Shown piece after piece: positions 44,701 through 52,800 of a stretch of 64,000 nucleotides of DNA; within the stretch, counting starts at the first letter, position 1; the number at the start of each line of letters is the position of its first letter. This DNA comes from Cymbomonas tetramitiformis (Eukaryota; Chlorophyta; Pyramimonadophyceae; Pyramimonadales; Pyramimonadaceae). Position numbers and translations under genes: made by a program. The DNA lies in contig LGRX02034672.1 in the NCBI GenBank assembly GCA_001247695.2, forward strand, positions 51,424 through 115,423, written 5' to 3'. The notes beneath the pieces were generated by a model. That model was not told where the DNA came from. It saw nothing but the letters and a program-made list of their open reading frames with translations, and searched no databases.

Positions 44701-44722
44701 CCTGAGTTTTCCGAGCCGCCAT
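38795..44722 (-). CDS. Giant F-box / leucine-rich-repeat / WD40 protein
   Basis: A single 1975-residue open frame of high GC, starting at an ATG (44722) followed by an F-box (residues about 8–50, LPDDVILIVAARLPVTDLLT…LWKRISF). Residues of roughly 230–1480 are leucine-rich repeats, with many copies of the pattern L..L.L..C.L…..L and blocks such as LRALTLAKCGLTSFAVNLVA and ALCDLDLRGNPEAAAAST. The C-terminal ~470 residues carry WD-like repeats, for example TGHRAEITCMAVAPDGCTLY with GSADCTVHVWDL, and SLVTASADGTLKVWA. An F-box would bind Skp1 in an SCF ubiquitin ligase, with LRR and WD40 as substrate receptors. One receptor type per F-box protein is usual, so having both is odd. The gene has no intron despite introns in its neighbours. 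The antisense strand is also open in places because of GC-rich codons. Confidence 0.9.
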   Translation of the reverse strand: MAARKTQDLPDDVILIVAARLPVTDLLTLRRLSKSWNHLITGTPRLWKRISFEGTPVPALKSLAAWDVAQLLEYSRLESGEYGLEALLFPALYGKYCDSLHLSGQWEDLRSAVMKCHRLTDLQLWVSDVRDVLSINALLKGSMQAQAEVALQIDTLKYMDGRDDAFYTHLAGVQADIDATDVRVRLSGIKIVGNPQEGYDPYEDLEDYIPIPMRWMDLTRLWPVLASPTMSKIRLVEMEFCSLDDSLELFCASLPRALHTLRLRNCSFSRPRNCSLSPPDAARLSAVLDDLLQLRCLDLRGFENRDERLSESVLQLVSKVWEHPSLEFFNGIPFRGLGRGTVSELDFNHLIPDEAGYHMINLIVAARSQCEPSRGTHALKLLRVSPPGFTDERLESLRPLLSPSLHTLELACSQLSSAGLTRLLTGVTKLRSLRTLALNGANITGDPAVRLAEYLAAQPTLQYFGRLPVGELRCGALSELELRETETETGAHLLGLLATPGASPSAMALTRLKLHGSLDEIRLRRLLPCFQTSLQDLSLDATALPSPSVHLLATLLPALASLRDLTIAVSPSKDSADPGAEATARLVERIVAHSSLQRFNQIPMAGLRAGILPKVQLSGRHGTDKLGALVLGARPTPTPPPSSQDAACVSGASRLPTIAPSYSDGWMLRHVAELRLNDYRLEDSGVQALCGALPATLRALTLAKCGLTSFAVNLVADALSRLPALCDLDLRGNPEAAAASTLRLADATAAHLALQRLGGFSLAALREGTLRSLRLLAPTPTGDSSRTRRGRLLPDDAPHASELRLQLQLLVAVGEREPAACASLRVLEARYPSNMVTGVDRCGGGLLARFVALVGTGMPALERFNALPLGALKRGEVTRLRLGSDPVSSAEVHLLGLLIDRGLLPRGSTGGLRLRAAQLHLGKMAFDEIEAPVLALLRGVAHVDLSFGGESGDLWPPVALLARCCGADLRSLRLVRCAPPGHWGDEVVDQLTEGLPGLPALRTLDLVLRPYIAGPRGMTAPCVGHNTTRSRAGIAQLVEAALRHPSLETLNRIPLRRLHAGAACRLDLVADHTDALGAAVLDALAAQPQPPAPDASAALHPQPHRHISLPCNSIQLLAWNPHIIPLLCHVDMSGIPLFSLDRLFTPELPKNLQSLRLVNCQLEPGELVDEVTWMLPRLPTLRLLDLSRNPRVTNQIAAKLGRAAAEHPALEWFSCLPAGALRRGEVRRLRVKCPKFGEPGAHLLAHLAPLRAAPAKNGAGSDGTSDGAAPPSAPLTEVELVRHRMSNETVRVLCNALPRQLRSLKLHRCGVRSTGADHLAAALPALEALETLEVLDCRDCGAVGPSAARLAEAVLSHPALQHFNRIPVGSLRQTRDSQLPVRVRVKGVPVGEAGAHVLAGFVDRGRFPLIKLCGLSLDRCGLGDGGARVLAEALGAGLATGALESLVHLSLAWNSFSAAAVERVRAVAGPAGGAAEGPGEVPREVQLQGNLIRDLPLANPPRLIHTVPGLRVVIMQPCTILVAIGGDEFTEWMTGHRAEITCMAVAPDGCTLYTGSADCTVHVWDLTSLQEAHAERARSREKCGLSYEALNLKMLRQMPLLEDIKDDYRFLSSAITKRFHVQGRWLRIVLTDGVAEVVDLLSGETVWPAVAPMRVVYAHSLAVLDAVMSPDGHSLVTASADGTLKVWACASIRARAVASGARQGIPTAELRERVWQAKRVSVEAATDGGAHPLFQEGSFEFQHRGKSLRVEMVEGDTYVVDESGVRLWPDPPEHTLQAGGGAVERCSFVSVQGLVSGHTDGRFVFWGLPLSTGVAPLLVKTAAADPVVGGVSPNDASKWGIVLTHSPCGRFTVCGGGGLESSMPLWVVDVQMVAVRELRGSGGLRAGSGCAFSADRRWLAVWCGDERVMLWSTVKDQIGLWRRVARLKHNGMVRCCKFHGDGSGSDRGYLMAVSDRGYQTWDLGSGMDNRGDAVS

Positions 44723-45112
44723 TGCCCAGAGTTTTTAGTGCCTGCTGACCCGACTTTTGCTCACTATATCAATACCCGGGACGCCTAAAGTCTCAGTCTT
44801 TGACGGATATAGTACCAAGAGGTGGTATGCTCAGAAACCCGGTTGCTTAGTTCCACATCTCTCCCCAGCTTACAACAGAAGACTGAAGTGGCGGGGTTGG
44901 TCGTGGTTGGCCGGGCGTAATGATAACGATATTTGTACCAAGGGTGTCACAGTAGGCGGGTCAGGAGTAGGGGTATTGTTTTATGTTTAAAAGGATTTTA
45001 AGGATTGCCAGAAAGTGCAAAGTGGTTGCAAGATCTTCGATTCAGTATGTTTCATATTTTTCCATACCTCGTATCGGGTAACAGCTAGTTGAAGTTCATT
45101 TTGAAAATGGAA

Positions 45113-45138
45113 TATAGGCGGGAGTACCCTTATTATCA
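45113..45138. repeat. Left terminal inverted repeat
   Basis: Perfect inverted partner of 52278–52303. The inner half (GAGTACCCTTATTATCA) is immediately repeated once in tandem. Confidence 0.85.
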
Positions 45139-45591
45139 GAGTACCCTTATTATCACTGTATACGTGGGCGATGCCTTGCGGCGATATAGCCCAAACCCCG
45201 TTATCCCAAGTTGACTTTTGAGTAAATTTGGAAGCCCAAACGCCCCATATATCGGTCGATGCTCTGATTCGCCTTATCTGGTGCGAAAACCCTAAAAATA
45301 GTGGACTCCTCAGCCGGTAAAAATCCCCCCTCCTTCTGAAACCAATAGCAGACCTTCATCTAACTCGACAAGAAGTTAAAATTACTTTTTTGGGGTGTAT
45401 GGAAGATGGTTTATCCACGTGGCTTGGTGCGCATCGCAATACAGCGCTTGAAGCGCAAGTTCACCCTGTATACGTGATAATAAGGGTACCGTGTCACTCT
45501 TGAATCCTTGAGAAAGGTTGTATCCGAAAAACCTTGGCCCTGACGTCCACGTGCAACGACTGTGAAACATTTTATTCATGTTCCAGCGTAT

Positions 45592-45842
45592 TCATGGGAA
45601 CACTGACTTTCACCCCCCATAAGGGGGGAGGTCTGTGGTGCCCTGTGTCACCCCTCGCCTGCTCGGATGTCACTTGCAGTGCCTGCTGTTTGCTCCGCTC
45701 GTGTGTCACGGTCCGTCCGCCAGCTTAAACTCAATTATCTTTCAGTTTAATGCGACTTAGCCGAACCGAGAAACCCTGCCTCACTGCTTTGACATTTTAC
45801 AGTGCAAGCTTTAATATCACTATATTATCAGCTTTCACATCA
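45592..45842. repeat. LTR 1 of the TRIM-like element
   Basis: 251 bp, starts TCATGGGAACACTG and ends TTTCACATCA. Identical to 47100–47350. Preceded by target copy CGTAT. Confidence 0.9.
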
Positions 45843-47099
45843 GGTCTGGACCCACCTACGTTCAGAGGTGTTTTTCTTGTGTTCCGTCCGCTTCGCGCCC
45901 TGCGATTCTATCCGACATCTAACTTAGTACCGACATCTCAACTAGTACCGACACTTCAAATTAGTACCGACACTTCAACCCGACATCGACCTCCTTGCCT
46001 TCGCATAGGTCACCCTAGTACCGACATCTTTTTAGTACCGACATCTACCTTAGTACCGACACTACAACGCACTTTTTTGTGCGTTACCACTCAACTAGTC
46101 CCGACATTTCTTAGTACCAACATTTCTTATTAGTACCGACATCTTCCGACAATTTACTGCCGACATTGACCGCCTTGCCTTCGCACCGGTCACCCCCGAC
46201 ATCACGACATCTTTAGTACCGACATCTACCGACATCTAGCGCACTTTTGCGTGCGTAACCGACAATTGCCGACACTCTGGCCAGCAGCGCCTCTGCTGCC
46301 GGAAAATTGGCTTATCGTACGACGGTTTTGACGTTACCACCGTGTTCCTCGTCGAAATCTACCCCAATTTGACTCTTCCATTGTTGGGAATTGTTGAATT
46401 TGCGAAAAGTTACGTTTTCCCTTGGAACCCAAACTCCTTGTCTTGCAGATTTTACAGCCGCGGCTGCATGGCTTCTTTGCGGCAGCGTGCGCGCATGGGC
46501 GCGCTGAGATCGGCGCTTGGACTCCTTCGAAGGCAACATTTTACCGCTGGTTGCAGTTTGGTGGTGCTTGGTGGTGCTTGTGCACCAAGCACCAACATCG
46601 ACACCAACGTTTGCAACAACATCGACAGCGAGAGCTCTGACTGTGACGACTCCGACTCTCCGCGTTTTTCACCGTTTACACCTACATCTTGTGCGCCCCC
46701 TGGTTGCCATCTGGTGGTGGCTGGGGGTGCCGCCGCACCCCCCCCACCTTGCCCTAACGTTGGTTTTACCTTGGGGTTGGAGGATTGCGCGCTGTCTCGC
46801 CGCATTTTTCGCACTCGCCCCCCTTGCAACGGCACACTTGCTCTGGTGGTGCCCGGCCGTTTTTGGCTTTGGCATCGCACGGGCATTGGTTGAACATTGA
46901 CTACTTGGCGCTCGACACCTTTCACCATCGGGAATGACGCCGCCACCGCTTGAAACCTACCCAAACCCTAGATTGAGACCCTCAATTGGCACATCACGAG
47001 TTAGCTAGTAACTAGGAAACATTACATTTCTCCTAGCCGCCTGCCCGGGAGTACCGGCTGGCCCTGCAGTGCACCTCCCACCTTCGGGGTGAGGTGGTG

Positions 47100-47350
47100 T
47101 CATGGGAACACTGACTTTCACCCCCCATAAGGGGGGAGGTCTGTGGTGCCCTGTGTCACCCCTCGCCTGCTCGGATGTCACTTGCAGTGCCTGCTGTTTG
47201 CTCCGCTCGTGTGTCACGGTCCGTCCGCCAGCTTAAACTCAATTATCTTTCAGTTTAATGCGACTTAGCCGAACCGAGAAACCCTGCCTCACTGCTTTGA
47301 CATTTTACAGTGCAAGCTTTAATATCACTATATTATCAGCTTTCACATCA
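47100..47350. repeat. LTR 2 of the TRIM-like element
   Basis: Identical to LTR 1 and followed by target copy CGTAT. Confidence 0.9.
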
Positions 47351-47456
47351 CGTATCTTCTTGCGGCGCAATACACGGAGATATTGGCTGCGAAGGCGGGA
47401 AACGTGTTCCTTGCTTGAGGTACGTCGACGGAAGTGCCTCACCCTATCCCGCCATC

Positions 47457-47861
47457 ATGGGGCGGGAGGACGAGCTATATAGGGAAGCCGTAGATTACTG
47501 CATTGATAACGAGTGCAAGGGATTTCAAGCTCTTAATGTTTCAAAATTTCGTTCGCTCAAGCCACAAACAATTTGTAGGATGGTGACAAACAAGTTGGAA
47601 CAACTAGGCTTCGAAATTGCGAAAACTTCCCGTGACGATCAGAGGCTCTTAACGAGAGCTGAGGAACCTGAGTTCCGCGACTGGCTTATTGCAGAAAACA
47701 AAACTTGTGAGGGGAAGAATCGTGACGAATTCGGCGAGAAATTGTGTGAAGTACTGAAGAAAAGGCAAGAGTTGTTCACGAAATCGAGGGGTCGCAAAGC
47801 GCAGGCACTCAGCACCGCTGCGAAGGCTTGCTTGAAAAATGGCAAGCCATGGCAAGTGCAT
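47457..47861 (+). pseudogene. Transposase N-terminal (HTH) fragment
   Basis: From an ATG in CCATCATGGGGCGGG the frame reads MGREDELYREAVDYCIDNEC, then a helix-turn-helix-like SLKPQTICRMVTNKLEQLGF. A second helical block follows (LLTRAEEPEFRDWLIAENKT … EKLCEVLKKRQEL). This two-part helical layout resembles the Psq plus CENP-B-type DNA-binding region of pogo-like transposases. That assignment is inference from layout, not a confirmed match. The conserved sequence stops at the 109-bp repeat beginning at 47862, and no DDE catalytic domain follows, so the gene appears to have lost its core. Orientation is plus, inside the 26-bp TIR element. Confidence 0.5.
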
Positions 47862-47970
47862 CGCAGAAAGCACCGCCCGCGCCCCGCGTGTATGGGCGGG
47901 CAAGCAAGGGGTGCCCATGTCGGGGTATCGGTCAAATTAGTCCCATGGGGTCCCAATGGGTCCAAAACAT
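47862..47970. repeat. 109-bp repeat, copy 1
   Basis: Begins CGCAGAAAGCACCGCCCGCG and ends GGGTCCAAAACAT. The second copy is 48590–48598 joined to 51930–52029 once the LTR element and one target copy are removed. Both copies are direct and read in the same frame (RRKHRPRPACMGGQ) at the ends of two different open frames. Confidence 0.85.
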
Positions 47971-48160
47971 CCCGCTATAGGGGTCGATACCCCCTGCGGG
48001 TCGCACTTGAGGGGGCTCATTCCACGGGAAGCTCACTGCCGAAATCTGGCTTTTTCCGATTTTCGCCCGTTTTGGTGGGGCGGCTTGCGCCCATCCGGGG
48101 GGGGCATGTGGCGACATGGTAGGTGGTTGCAGGGCTTTGTACACGTCAAACTACATCTAA

Positions 48161-48598
48161 ATGGCAAATTTTACCTATGGTATCGCACCGTGGCCGCCCG
48201 CGCGGCCCACCTTGGGTGCGTGGCGCCGGCGCGTGCACTGCACTGTAAAAAACATATACGAGTGTATGGAAGTAAAACTACCGACAGCGGCTGTCGACAC
48301 AGACGCAGATGACTATGCGCGCACGTGTTGGTTACTCCAAGTTCCAAATGCGTTTGATTACGAAACACACAAGGATAAGGAAGCAACCGAAGCTCCTGCT
48401 ATATACATACACGACACCGCAACGTTAAACGAGGCTGCAGACTATCAAATGTGTGAAGACGATGCACATCACGCAACCATGCGCGAGGAAATCATCGACT
48501 TGTATCTTTTTACCGAAGCCGAACTAAGAGAAAAAGAAGCGACTGAAGACACCATAGCAAAACTTAACGAATTTCGTGAGGATATTATGCGCAGAAAG
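48161..48598 (+). pseudogene. Acidic C-terminal fragment, interrupted by an LTR element
   Basis: The frame reads through an acidic, helical segment (KEATEAPAIYIHDTATLNEA; FTEAELREKEATEDTIAKLN) ending EDIMRRK at 48598, where the gag-only LTR element begins. On the far side of that insertion (51930 on) the same frame continues through a 109-bp repeat to a TAA at about 52035. It may be the C-terminal part of the DNA transposon's protein. No domain recognised. Confidence 0.4.
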
Positions 48599-48841
48599 TG
48601 CGAGAAAGACAGATCCGCTGTCCGGCTAAGCTCGCTGAGAATCAAACTGATAATCACATAAACAGTGTCTGGCCGAGGCTTTATGCTCTCGGAAACCCAG
48701 ACAGTGAAACAATGACTGTACTACTGTACTGTACTACTGTACAGTACAGTGCTAGGATGTCACGGACACGATACGGAAGCAGGGTCAGGCTAGGGGCTAG
48801 TCAGAGCCCATAATAACTAAGCCTAAACCCGAAGTCCAGCA
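48599..48841. repeat. 3' LTR of the gag-only element (minus orientation)
   Basis: 243 bp partner of 51682–51924. Abuts target copy GAAAG at 48594–48598. Confidence 0.9.
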
Positions 48842-49028
48842 CACCACCCGTGGGTGTGACTACCTAGCAAAGCAGGTACAGGATAATACAGCCACGAGAT
48901 AATAAACAAACACCTAACATTCACTTCGGTGGAAACCGATCACTTCTAGCTGGGTGCCGGGGTCTTGACCCGGTCATCCCACTACTGGGCTAAAGCTAAT
49001 CAAGCTGCCAGGATAATTGATAAGAAAC

Positions 49029-51242
49029 TCAGCCACTTTGAAGCTGGTCAGCAGAGCTGAGTTCAGCGGTTGGGATACAAGCACAGAAGATTCCCGAAGT
49101 GAATTGCAAGCTGTCTGTCGTAGATTGAGCACCACCAGACCCAAGCGGGCAAGGTGGATCCGTAGCAGAAAGTAAAGTGACAGAAGAATGTAAGCCTTCC
49201 AACACCACCGAAGAATAAAAATAAGCAGAATCCCACGGCGGTGTGAGCATTGAGAAAGAAGACAGAAGAACTCCATCATCTGGCGGCCAATCACGGATGT
49301 CCAGAGAACCAAGCGGCGAATCTGAAGTAAAGAGATCTCCAGTAGACCGACGGACGGTGGCTCCGGGCTCAACCAGGCCCCTGTCACCACCGCCCACGGT
49401 AACCAGAGATGCCGTAGCGCTGGCCAGCAGAGAACAACAAAGCACTGAAGACATTGAAGCACATCGGAGAAAACTCGGCGGAGTCCGCGGACGGCACACC
49501 GGAGTCAGATTGCCACCGGCCGCTGGCAATGCTCCCCCGCCAGAGTCATGCTCAAGAGTGCCGAAGGAGCCGAAAGCCACTTGCTGCCCGCCGTCAGAGT
49601 CATTGTCAGAGCCTTGGTCATTGTCAGAGACTTCAGAGCCAATGTCAGAAGCCTCAATCCTCATGCCAGCAAACAGCGGAGCCGGTGCAGAGTCGCCGAG
49701 CTGGAGTGACGGGACAGAGCCAGGCAAGCCGAGAGAGCCAGGGATAACCACTGGCGGGTCATGAGCCGCAGGCACACCACCAGCCACGAGTGCAGAGGGA
49801 TGCCGAACCGCAGGCGGTGGCGGAATCGAGCCCCGCGCACCCGAGTGGAATGTGGCCAGACCAAACTGAGCCATGCCGTCCTCGTCAGCTGCCGCATCCT
49901 GAGCGGAAGCCGCCGCATCCTGAAAGTGCCGCAGAGATGTGGGCTCAGCCGTCACAAAAGAATATGCCGACAGCTCGCACACCTCTGGGCGACCCTCCAT
50001 CGCGCAGAGCGACTCGAAGGCATGCTCATCCCCAGCGTCATAGAACCGCTGGAAACGAACAGCCAGGCAGTCAGTCGCATAGTTCTCAACTGCACCACAA
50101 TAGTGGGCAGAGTGAGGACCGCCGTTGGGGCATTCAGCATGCCAGTGCTTCAAACCACTTTGTGCACACTCCGCATTTCTGCAGTGGGGCACGAAGGCAC
50201 CGCTCTTCTTGTCAAATGAGACAGGAGGAGCGGTGCCAAGCGGCTTAACACCAGCACGATGATGCTTAGCAGCAGAGCGGGTAAGGTGCTTGCCCGCAGG
50301 CGGTGCCCCTTCCCGCTTCTGCCGCTTTAGGTCACGAATGTCCTGCTGCATGCGCTCCAGCTGCTTCTGCAGACTGGACAACGCCGCAGCCAGGTCAGAC
50401 GCGCCATCGCCGAATGACAGAGCAGAAACACGGGTGTCAGAGACTTTCAGGCCGTGGCGGAACTGCTCCCGCACACGAGCCTGAATAGTCAAGAGAGACA
50501 CGCCCTGCCGCTGGTCAGCTCGAGCCAGAGAGTTAGCCAAATCACGGTACAAAGCCGGATTGCCGAGAGCCTTGAGAAACTGCCGCTTTACCGCGTCCTC
50601 TGGCAAGTTGTGGGAACGCTGAACGTCCCGCGACAGGCCATTGAACTCACGGATGCCACGGTCAGGATCTTCGCTGCTGGGGATGCGAACCGCCAGCAGC
50701 GACTCAAAAGAGTCAAAGGGCTCTGGGCGTTCCTGGAGCATGCGTGCCACCTCAAGGGCAGCACACTTGCCATCTCCAGGAACGTCAGACCCAGAGGCCT
50801 CAAGCCAGTCACGAGCAGGCGAGCCAGGTCGAGCCAGAAAAGTCAGAGCCGAAAGCAGCAATTCATTGGCCTCATGCCTAGCCTCAACAGTCATGTTGGC
50901 CAAGTCAAACAGGGGAGCAAACGCCTGCGACTGTAGCAAGAACTGCGTGCGTAGCTCATGCATTAACTGTGAAAAAATGTCAACTGCGTCGGTCTCTGTG
51001 CCAGCGAAGCGGTCCGACTTGTCTCCGAGAATTTTCGTGGCAACGACTTTGGCAACCTTCCTGTCAAAATTTTCGCGAGCAAGCTGCTGACATTTTTCAA
51101 GAACCTCTCTCGCAGCTGCGGTGGTCGGAGCTGGCAGCTGCGGTGTGTGTGGTGTCGCAGCGTGCTGCGCACCCACATCATCAAAAATCGTCTCTAATCT
51201 ACGGACGCGAGACCGCGTCATTCTATTTGCTGTAGCAACCAT
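49029..51242 (-). CDS. Gag-like protein of the gag-only LTR element
   Basis: A 737-residue intact frame from the ATG at 51242. The basic start (MTRSRVRRLETIFDDVG) is followed by a helical capsid-like region (about 60–270, with FDSFESLLAVRIPSSEDPDR and VKRQFLKALGNPALYRDLAN). A coiled coil follows (ALSSLQKQLERMQQDIRDLK, about 285–310), then a Cys/His cluster (HCRNAECAQSGLKHWHAECP … HYC, about 355–385) that could bind zinc. The C-terminal 300 residues are Ser/Gly/Asp-rich and disordered. The Cys/His spacing is not the classic CCHC knuckle. No protease, RT or integrase motif is present. The intact frame in a non-autonomous element suggests Gag itself is useful for its transposition. Confidence 0.75.
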   Translation of the reverse strand: MVATANRMTRSRVRRLETIFDDVGAQHAATPHTPQLPAPTTAAAREVLEKCQQLARENFDRKVAKVVATKILGDKSDRFAGTETDAVDIFSQLMHELRTQFLLQSQAFAPLFDLANMTVEARHEANELLLSALTFLARPGSPARDWLEASGSDVPGDGKCAALEVARMLQERPEPFDSFESLLAVRIPSSEDPDRGIREFNGLSRDVQRSHNLPEDAVKRQFLKALGNPALYRDLANSLARADQRQGVSLLTIQARVREQFRHGLKVSDTRVSALSFGDGASDLAAALSSLQKQLERMQQDIRDLKRQKREGAPPAGKHLTRSAAKHHRAGVKPLGTAPPVSFDKKSGAFVPHCRNAECAQSGLKHWHAECPNGGPHSAHYCGAVENYATDCLAVRFQRFYDAGDEHAFESLCAMEGRPEVCELSAYSFVTAEPTSLRHFQDAAASAQDAAADEDGMAQFGLATFHSGARGSIPPPPAVRHPSALVAGGVPAAHDPPVVIPGSLGLPGSVPSLQLGDSAPAPLFAGMRIEASDIGSEVSDNDQGSDNDSDGGQQVAFGSFGTLEHDSGGGALPAAGGNLTPVCRPRTPPSFLRCASMSSVLCCSLLASATASLVTVGGGDRGLVEPGATVRRSTGDLFTSDSPLGSLDIRDWPPDDGVLLSSFSMLTPPWDSAYFYSSVVLEGLHSSVTLLSATDPPCPLGSGGAQSTTDSLQFTSGIFCACIPTAELSSADQLQSG

Positions 51243-51681
51243 GATGGAGAGACAGTGGAAAGAGCTGAGCTAATCAAGGGTGGTGGTATAAAATTGTCAC
51301 AGCGGCCAGATAATCCGTAGAAGTCTCAGCACAATAGATCGAAATTCACAGGTCGTGAGCGGAAGATTGAGAGCGGCCAAAATTCACAACGTGTGGAGCG
51401 ACCTCGCCAGGGCCAGTGGCGCACGATGCAGATCAACTCTCGCTGCGACGATACTGCTGTAAAATAAAGAACAATCCGTCACAAACCGATCTCCTGCGCA
51501 ACGAAGGCGAGCACAACGCGTGCCGCCATCACTGCCACGCTAAAAGGCCATACCGCGAGAATAATACACCACCGCCCAAGTGGGCGCTCAACCCCTCCTA
51601 CGTCCTACTTAGCCGAACATGGCAACAGCAAGGCGCTGTGCCATCATTAGAATCACCGGAAAGCCGGTGCGGGCCATAACC

Positions 51682-51924
51682 TGCGAGAAAGACAGATCCG
51701 CTGTCCGGCTAAGCTCGCTGAGAATCAAACTGATAATCACATAAACATTGTCTGGCCGAGGCTTTATGCTCTCGGAAACCCAGACAGTGAAACAATGACT
51801 GTACTACTGTACTGTACTACTGTACAGTACAGTGCTAGGATGTCACGGACACGATACGGAAGCAGGGTCAGGCTAGGGGCTAGTCAGAGCCCATAATAAC
51901 TAAGCCTAAACCCGAAGTCCAGCA
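51682..51924. repeat. 5' LTR of the gag-only element (minus orientation)
   Basis: 243 bp, one mismatch (T for G in ATAAACA[G/T]TGTCTGG) relative to 48599–48841. Contains a palindromic GTACTACTGTACTGTACTAC tract. Confidence 0.9.
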
Positions 51925-52277
51925 GAAAGCACCGCCCGCGCCCCGCGTGTATGGGCGGGCAAGCAAGGGGTGCCCATGTCGGGGTATCGGTCAAATTAGT
52001 CCCATGGGGTCCCAATGGGTCCAAAACATGCTAATATTTGAGAGTTACAACCGTTTATCGAGTTCCGCTTATTACTGGATTTTCACTTGATAATAAGGGT
52101 ACTCGGGTTTTTTGAGTGAAAATGCCTCGACCTCGGAGACCCCTAGAGCCGGCCAAACCCCCAAACGGCATGTTTGATCAAAATGGGGCGGTTTTGACGT
52201 CTAAAATACCAAAAAAATCCATCGCCCATGATGCTATACCGCGCGCGCGGCTCCACACGGCTACACCTTAAAAAAGG

Positions 52278-52303
52278 TGATAATAAGGGTACTCCCGCCT
52301 ATA
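52278..52303. repeat. Right terminal inverted repeat
   Basis: Perfect inverted partner of 45113–45138, ending ACTCCCGCCTATA. An additional internal TGATAATAAGGGTACTC lies about 190 bp inward. Confidence 0.85.
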
Positions 52304-52479
52304 CAATTACTCAATGCCTAGCACTTAGCTTTTTCTCTAGATGTCACCCTGCTGAAAAGTGGGTTGAGCCCCTTTGTGGGCGCGCTATAGCAGAGGGAGT
52401 AGCCCCTGGTGTTTTCACTAGCCTGCTTTGCAGGGATACCGCACTCTCAGGACTTTGTCCCCGTTGCTAGCGTAAATGT

Positions 52480-52521
52480 TTTATTATTGGGGAAAAATCT
52501 TTAGATTGTCCCCCTCTTTGA
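52480..52521. repeat. 42-bp dispersed repeat, copy 1
   Basis: TATTATTGGGGAAAAATCTT then TAGATTGTCCCCCTCTTT recurs at about 53836–53876 in direct orientation. The pair encloses about 1.3 kb including the 38-bp tandem repeat. Confidence 0.85.
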
Positions 52522-52609
52522 AAAAGTCCGTTTTATGACGTGACGCTTTTGTGTATAAATTTTTAGAGGTTTGATTTCGCAGAAACCAGCTATTACAGAA
52601 CGAACATTG

Positions 52610-52800
52610 CTTTGCGTGACGCTCTTTTGCGTCACGTATTAGTGTAGTAGTTTATAGCCTAGCTTTGCGTCACGTATTAGTGTAGTAGTTTATAGCCTAG
52701 CTTTGCGTCACGTATTAGTGTAGTAGTTTATAGCCTAGCTTTGGGAGACGTATAGTGTAGTAATTTATAGCCTAGCTTTGCGTGACGATTTTTGGGAGGT
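52610..52800. repeat. 38-bp tandem repeat
   Basis: Four to five units TTTGCGTCACGTATTAGTGT, AGTAGTTTATAGCCTAGC; the last unit is altered to GGGAGACG. No coding signal. The surrounding 52304–55213 has repeats but no gene I can support. Confidence 0.9.

Larger units (their letters stand above)
45592..47350. mobile_element. TRIM-like LTR element with identical 251-bp LTRs
   Basis: Bases 45592–45842 and 47100–47350 are identical over 251 bp and in direct orientation. The element is flanked by the 5-bp duplication CGTAT (45587–45591 and 47351–47355). A purine-rich CGGGGTGAGGTGGTG precedes the second LTR, as a polypurine tract would in plus orientation. The 1257-bp interior has short TAGTACCGACAT-type repeats (about 45920–46250) and one 183-codon plus-strand frame (46342–46893) of unknown nature. 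No gag, pol or protease motif is visible, so it must be mobilised in trans. Identical LTRs mean a recent insertion. Confidence 0.85.
48599..51924 (-). mobile_element. Gag-only LTR element (TR-GAG-like)
   Basis: LTRs 48599–48841 and 51682–51924 are 243 bp with one mismatch. Read on the minus strand, each starts TGCTGGACTTCGGG and ends TTTCTCGCA (TG…CA). The element is flanked by the 5-bp duplication GAAAG (48594–48598 and 51925–51929). A TGGCCCGCACC just inside the 5' LTR could serve as primer-binding site, and GGGTGGTG lies just before the 3' LTR. The only coding sequence is one long gag-like frame. With no protease or pol it must depend on an autonomous partner, the arrangement described for terminal-repeat elements with GAG. 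The insertion target was the second 109-bp repeat. Confidence 0.85.
45113..52303. mobile_element. DNA transposon with 26-bp perfect TIRs, split by two LTR elements
   Basis: A 26-bp sequence at 45113–45138, beginning TATAGGCGGGAGTACC, recurs as its exact reverse complement at 52278–52303. Both outer ends start with TA, as expected for TA-targeting transposons. The motif GTACCCTTATTATCA is repeated internally near both ends (about 45140, 45475 and 52090). Removing the two nested LTR elements and their duplicated target bases leaves about 2.1 kb, the size of a Tc1/mariner/pogo-class element. It contains an N-terminal transposase-like frame but no visible DDE core. Confidence 0.75.
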
